From Schistosoma haematobium (lineage: Eukaryota > Platyhelminthes > Trematoda > Strigeidida > Schistosomatidae): a DNA stretch of 64,000 nt. The stretch's first letter is position 1, and every line of letters begins with the position of its first letter. A model generated the notes under the pieces. It was not told the origin of the DNA. It ran no database searches and saw only the letters and a list, made by a program, of their open reading frames with translations. This document shows positions 59,214 through 64,000 of the stretch, piece by piece. The stretch lies in NCBI RefSeq assembly GCF_000699445.3, contig NC_067202.1:5906958-5970957 (forward strand), written 5' to 3'. Both the position numbers and the translations under genes were made by a program.

Positions 59214-60674
59214 CTGTAAAGAAAAAGAACAACAACATCAGATTGAACAGTGAGAATTTGTTTTTCATGTAGATGTTGGCATACAAAGTCAATAGTTTCC
59301 ATTAAAGGTACATTGGTGAACAGGGAAGCAATATTTAGAGATATCATCTGTTTCCTATTTAAGTTCATATGTTCCACTTTAGAAATGAAATCGAAGACGT
59401 CTTCCACGCTTCTGTTGATGACTAGTTTCTGTTAGGGATCTAGGATTCGATCTAACCACTTTGCAGTTTTATGATAAGGTGAATTATACATATCTAAAAC
59501 TGGGCTAAGAGGAAGACAGCCATTCTGCTCACCGCTTTCCTCTTTGTCGCAGTCTGTGCCCCGCTCCTCGTCGAAATGTTGAGTACACCGGCGCGTTGAC
59601 CTGAATGGTTATACAAAACTCAATTAACCCTAAGCAAATTCAAAATTATGTGCTTAGTTCACAATAATTGCACCTAATTAATCATTAGCAGCAGGCAGGT
59701 TGATCGATTTCACTTAATTATTCTTCAAAAAATTACACAATTAATTAAAACAACGAATTTACTTACTTTATAAAGTAATGCAGATTTATCCGGTAGGCGC
59801 CGACTTAGTCGAAGCACTTTATTAATATCCATAAGCATTGCTGACTGTGATGCCCAAGAAACATAACGTGAACCATCTTTATTAAAACATTTTTTTTGAA
59901 AAGAAAAAAGAGTTAAAAACGAACCTCCTGATCATTATTATCACTATAAATCAGATAAACTGTTGAATGAGAAATGAGTGATAGAAATGAAAGTTAGATA
60001 AGGAGTGTTGAGGAGATCCTCGAATAAAGCCCAGAGGGGTCCTGTAAAACGCTAGGAAACATTCTATTCAATCAGCATCCAATAGAAGTTTCTCAGAAAC
60101 ATCTAGAACCCAAGGCCATCTGGAATGCCATAAATACCCTCGATTTTTTGTACGTAAACTAAGCTTGGAGTAAAGAGTTTCTATACACTTCACGCCTTTT
60201 CTTTCGTGTTCGATTTGTCGTGTAGATTTAGCTTGGTGTTACTGGAAGAACTTAAGAAATACATTCAAGAGTTCAGTCATAAGATTTATGAAGGAGCTAG
60301 AATGAATTCAAGTTATTCAATATTTTGTTGGTAAATATCAATTTCTTTCCTGTGACGATAACTGAAATAACGTTTTTCTAAACTATATTTGTATAAGGAG
60401 GGTTGTTTGTGGAGATTATAGATTTTAGCTAGACATCACCATTAAAAAATTGGGAAGCACTGGACGGCTGTTTCATTCTAGAATAAGACTACTCAACAGT
60501 CCTCACCCACGACTCCGCATCCGAGAATTCCCATACTAAGGTGGAACGGCCGTCCAAGGCTATCAGGTTTCCGGTGGTTGTTTAACGTAAATTGGTTTGT
60601 GATTTAAAAATATGATAATCCGTATTTCCCTATGATCTTTATTTCTTTCGTACTGTTTGTTGACACCGTTAGTT

Positions 60675-60746
<72 letters not shown>

Positions 60747-63057
60747 AGAGAGAGTTGTTCTAATTCAATTTCTTTGTTGATTTTCAGATATTTTCCTCAC
60801 TCTCGACTTTTTTCTAAGTCTCCGCTTTTAGAGATTATTGTTAAAATGTTACGTATGTCAGTTGCTGGATTGTCAAGAGCGCAATAAATTTCATTGTAAT
60901 AAAACAATCTTAATTATTCGTAATCGGAAATTATCGTAGGTCAAACTGAACCTAATTTCGAAGTAGTTTCCAGAAGTTTAACATTGGGCGAGTCATAAAA
61001 ATCACTATTTTAAACCGAGTTACGCAGACTGGTTTTCAGGATGTCACAGAAGCAAATTGTGTACAGATCGAATATGGACACCAGTCATAAGTTAGATTAA
61101 CTGAAAGGGCTGATACTATGTCAAGCCCATATAAGTTATACTGGACAGATCAATCTGTTCATTCTTCTCAAGCCCCATTTTCACCGTCACTCATTCGTTT
61201 ATCGACCTTGACTGTTTTTATATAAGCGTATGTGTGTATTTTTCTTATCTTACTCATAATATATGTCTGTAGCTACATTGAGTTGGCTCACTCGCCCTCT
61301 CCACTCTGCATCCTTTCGTTTCGCTCTGCTCTCTCCTCTTCGCTACGATTTTCTGATTGCCTGTTCGGATCAACGGTTGTATAAAATATACGTATTCAAA
61401 ACTCCATTCTCGTGTTTGACTTATCTTAATTCCGTTATTCACTAAGTCGATAATTATATACGAGGATTGGCGGAATATGTACTTCGATAACAAGTAGCAA
61501 TCTACCTGGAGTCAGATCTTGGGCCAATAAAGACAGTATATGTATATGTTATAGTAACCCAGTTCAATGAGTTTTGCGAGTGTTTAAACACTTGATCTGT
61601 ACGATAGACATGTATGATTGTTAGTCAACTCCTAGCCTATCTAATGTATAATTGTCCACATTCATATCACACAAATCTGATTAGCCATTGCACAATACAG
61701 ATTGAGAGAAAAATAAGCCAGAGGAATAATAAAATAGTGTAAACACATACCAATTTTATAACTCAAATGATCCGGTGTTCGAACAGGGAATGGTGAAGTT
61801 TCATTTTTATCATCGTATAATTGAGAACCGGCAAAATCTGTTACAGGTGCTAAATGACTAAAATTACCAAGCCAAGGTAAACCAGTACATTCTGAAATAA
61901 AAACAAAATGCCATTGGGAAATGAAACAGTTCAAAAACAAAAAAGGATCAATTAATTGCTGGGGGATATAATATACATTCGTTATTTCATATATTGATTT
62001 AAGTTGATCTTTGTCTAGTCAACTTTCAAAGCATTTTCATGATTTATATGCATTAACTCTAAGTGTATATCGATTGTATCTAGTTGTTTGATTCATGTTG
62101 GGTTTTCCTTATAATGATTATTTCACTACGATTCCCCATTCACAGCAACAATCGTTTAGTTTGATAACATTCTGCAATATATATGACTGAATTAAAGTGG
62201 AGATTGGAGGTAGTCGACAAAATACCCTACTTGACCTAGGTTTTGTACTATCTGAGACGTGATGCCAAGGTGTGCTTGTAATCCTGAGAGAACTAGTGCT
62301 TCCTGATGGATTCGATCCCGTATCACTCAGCTTTACGGTCACATACGTTACTACTCAGCTCTTTGGGCCACGACTGATCTATGATGCATTTAAAATGATT
62401 GAACACTGAGCAGTGACTAATTCATTCATTCATTCATTCATAAGGTTAAATAGTATTTTAGCCTATGTCAGTTCGTGATGAAGACCGTAACTCCAATTCC
62501 TAACACTAACTTCGAACTAGAAACGCCGATTCTGATTTCTCACACTACTTTATAACCCACTTTAGACCGTAATGGGTTAGTGAATTTTCCCAAGGTCACT
62601 TCGGTAGTTCGTAAATTATGGTCTCAACCTTTATGTATTCAGAGTTCTGCTTGAAATCTATATGTAGAAACCTTTTGAGGACTGTGAAGAGGTTAAAAAG
62701 TCGATCAATGTCGAAGAGTTTAAATATTAGATGTATCAAAATATTATCAAATTATTTGGATTAATAACAACAACAAACCTCGTTCAAATACTGACAATAT
62801 TAAAATTGATTGCTTCATATCAATATGATGCAAATAACCATGACTCCAAAGAGTATGGTTCGGTGAATTTTTACCAGGCTGTTGTTGTTGAAGATTACGT
62901 TTAGATGAATTGTGTGAATCCAACACTGAAACTGTACTTGAATTGATTGACTGAGCTAATTGATTATTCATTACAATATAAATATTACACATGGCAACAG
63001 TTTTTGTATTTTGTAATGATCGCAAAAGTAGGTAGAGAAGATCAGGATCAGATGGAT
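58953..63057 (-). CDS. unidentified conserved-looking protein, C-terminal part (4 exons)
   Basis: Exons on the minus strand: 63057-62779, 61891-61751, 59876-59767, 59213-58953 (stop TAA). All joins are in phase and give about 262 residues. Segments: PSDPDLLYLLLRSLQNTKTV and AMCNIYIVMNNQ, a Gln/Asn/Ser-rich linker, DMKQSILILSVFERE, TGLPWLGNFSHLAPVTDFAG and ETSPFPVRTPDHLSYKID, SRYVSWASQSAMLMDINKVL then RLSRRLPDKSALLYK, and ELNRLRFAATVYGCPELLLQ with an Asn-rich tail. The leucine-rich, hydrophobic blocks look like a folded helical protein; no catalytic motif, signal or membrane segment is evident. The N-terminus is outside the window. I do not recognise the family. Confidence 0.7.
59225..59520 (-). 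pseudogene. Penelope-like RT fragment inside an intron
   Basis: Minus strand: PVLDMYNSPYHKTAKWLDRI (frame broken by a stop), then VEDVFDFISKVEHMNLNRKQ and MISLNIASLFTNVPLMETID. The last is the RT palm motif A region of Penelope-like elements, with the usual Asp replaced by Asn (LNIASLF). It is confined to the intron 59214-59766. Confidence 0.75.
59767..59876 (-). CDS. exon of the unidentified gene
   Basis: Acceptor AATGTTTTAATAAAG (weak), donor TATAAA|GTAAGT (strong). Completes an Asp codon and encodes GSRYVSWASQSAMLMDINKV. Confidence 0.7.
60030..60250 (-). repeat. dispersed repeat X, copy 3
   Basis: Reverse complement of the 56285-56590 repeat (TTTGTACGTAAACTAAGCTTGG...TTCGTGTTCGAT). Confidence 0.6.
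60425..60615. repeat. decayed inverted pair of family 2 SINE tails
   Basis: Left arm AGCACTGGACGGCTGTTTCA (minus orientation) and right arm GGAACGGCCGTCCAAGGCTA (plus). Confidence 0.55.
60678..60745. repeat. (TA)n-(GA)n compound microsatellite
   Basis: TA run followed by GAGA. Confidence 0.9.
60746..61700. other. intron of the minus-strand gene, anonymous
   Basis: No further exon or repeat recognised. Confidence 0.4.
61751..61891 (-). CDS. exon of the unidentified gene
   Basis: Acceptor GTTTTTATTTCAG, donor AAATTG|GTATGT; the first two bases complete a Glu codon with the previous exon. Encodes CTGLPWLGNFSHLAPVTDFA GSQLYDDKNETSPF. Confidence 0.75.
62195..62370 (-). repeat. decayed family 3 hammerhead SINE
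   Basis: TTGGAGGTAGTCGACAAAAT, GATGGATTCGATCCCGTATC and CGTTACTACTCAGCTCTTTG follow family 3 order; core lost. Confidence 0.6.
62405..62635 (+). mobile_element. decayed MITE copy
   Basis: GTCAGTTCGTGATGAAGACC through AATTATGGTCTCAACC, matching the right two-thirds of 42664-42955. Confidence 0.65.
62779..63057 (-). CDS. exon of the unidentified gene
   Basis: Acceptor TTGATTTTACTAG, donor GAACGAG|GTTTGT. Contains the LLYLLLRSLQNTKTVAMCNI block and a QQQQ run in its linker. Enters with two bases of a split codon. Confidence 0.7.
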
Positions 63058-63069
63058 CTAGTAAAATCA

Positions 63070-64000
63070 ATATTGTGTAAGTGATAAGAGACAACAGTAA
63101 TAATAATAATAATAACAGCAATGGTAAGAGTGATGATGATAATAATAATAATGAAACAATTATGTATTTTTGATACAATGGCAAAACTATGCAATACCGA
63201 CGACCTTTAGCGACTTTGGGGATGGTCATGAAAAACAACCAGTCCGAATCCAGCTAAATGCAAAGGAATGTCAAAATCACCGAGATTTAGGAGCATTGAT
63301 ACGATTAATGAATCTGAAAACTTCCAAACTCTAGAACTCCTAGACCTTAAATCTATACAGTACTGTTACCACTACAGTGCAAAAACACGAGCTATATCTG
63401 CTAGAGCTGAAGCAGTCGTGACTTGGGTTCCGATAATCCATTTAAACATTAAAACCATTATTTTCTAGTGACAGATTTGACTCACCAAAGAATGTACCAT
63501 GGTCTATAGATTTCTTCGACCAGCATCCTCTGCAGCGTAAAATAATCTCGTCCCTTGAGTCTTCAATCTCCAGACATCTCATTTCCTGACCACAATCAAA
63601 TAAAACAGTTTCTCAGAAGATAGATCACCTGCAAGTGCTGTACTATTGAATCGCCTTCTAAACCGGCCTTAATGTGTAGTCTTAACAACATTATCTGTAC
63701 AAGTAACAGGTTATCTGCGACTACGTTTGAAAAATTATATATAAACCTAGAAACGCTAGCTTTAATTCTGATTTGGTTCACTGAAAGTCGTTGGTATAAT
63801 ATAGTCTTATCGATACTATCCCAATGAGTAGATATTTGAGCTTATAGAGTAGTGTAAGTTACTTCTTCAGAGTGAAAATAAATAAGTGAATTAAATTAAC
63901 ACAAATAATCAACATTCTACGATTAGTCAACTTTCCCCTGTGAATATTCTTATACATATATACGTAAACGAAATGTTCTCTTATTAAACAGTAATAATAA
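63070..64000. other. upstream intron of the minus-strand gene, anonymous
   Basis: Poly(TTA)-rich stretch next to the acceptor at 63090-63160; no further exon recognised before the window end. Confidence 0.4.

Noticed and set aside
62747..63238. Single 163-codon open frame taken as one gene
   Set aside because: The first third is the TTA-rich intron and the end crosses a donor; only 63057-62779 fits as an exon in phase with its neighbours.

Overview
This looks like a schistosome (blood-fluke) nuclear genomic window. The DNA is AT-rich, the introns are long, and it is crowded with SINE-like units that carry hammerhead-ribozyme motifs (one of them the Sm-alpha type known from Schistosoma). There are also RTE-like non-LTR retrotransposons, Penelope-like fragments, a MULE/FAR1-type gene and many (TA)n/(TTA)n tracts. 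No species call is possible from sequence alone.

Two cellular genes are supported. (1) On the + strand, a multi-exon gene for a stand-alone peptidyl-alpha-hydroxyglycine alpha-amidating lyase (PAL, second half-reaction of neuropeptide C-terminal amidation). Eight phase-compatible exons run from 39201 to 56094 (stop). A phase-compatible candidate first exon with a signal-peptide-like start lies at 35321-35449. (2) On the - strand, the 3' end of a second gene: four phase-compatible exons between 63057 and 58953 (stop), with the 5' part beyond the window. I do not recognise its family. The two genes are tail-to-tail, 2.9 kb apart, and the gap is full of inverted SINE copies.

Region by region. 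1-5.6 kb: mostly featureless AT-rich DNA with a MULE/FAR1-like two-exon ORF (- strand, 38-nt intron). 5.6-10.8 kb: a Penelope-like C-terminus, a hammerhead SINE foldback, and a nearly full-length RTE-like element (- strand) broken by two stops and two frameshifts. 10.8-19.2 kb: 480-bp non-autonomous derivatives of that RTE, a second RTE-like family inserted with a 14-bp target duplication, and a large foldback of a third hammerhead family. 19-31 kb: largely anonymous, but with a near-perfect 780-bp palindrome at 22836-23614. 30-35 kb: RTE and Penelope fragments, an Sm-alpha-type palindrome, and a MITE split by a cluster of SINEs. 35-56 kb: the PAL gene, its introns filled with repeats. 56-64 kb: convergent gene, inverted SINE pairs, and a Penelope RT fragment inside an intron.

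The most notable theme is that three different tRNA-promoter-like repeat families share one plan: A/B-box-like head, then a minimal type I hammerhead motif, then a tail. Copies repeatedly occur as inverted dimers, and one locus is head-to-tail with a period of about 371 bp.
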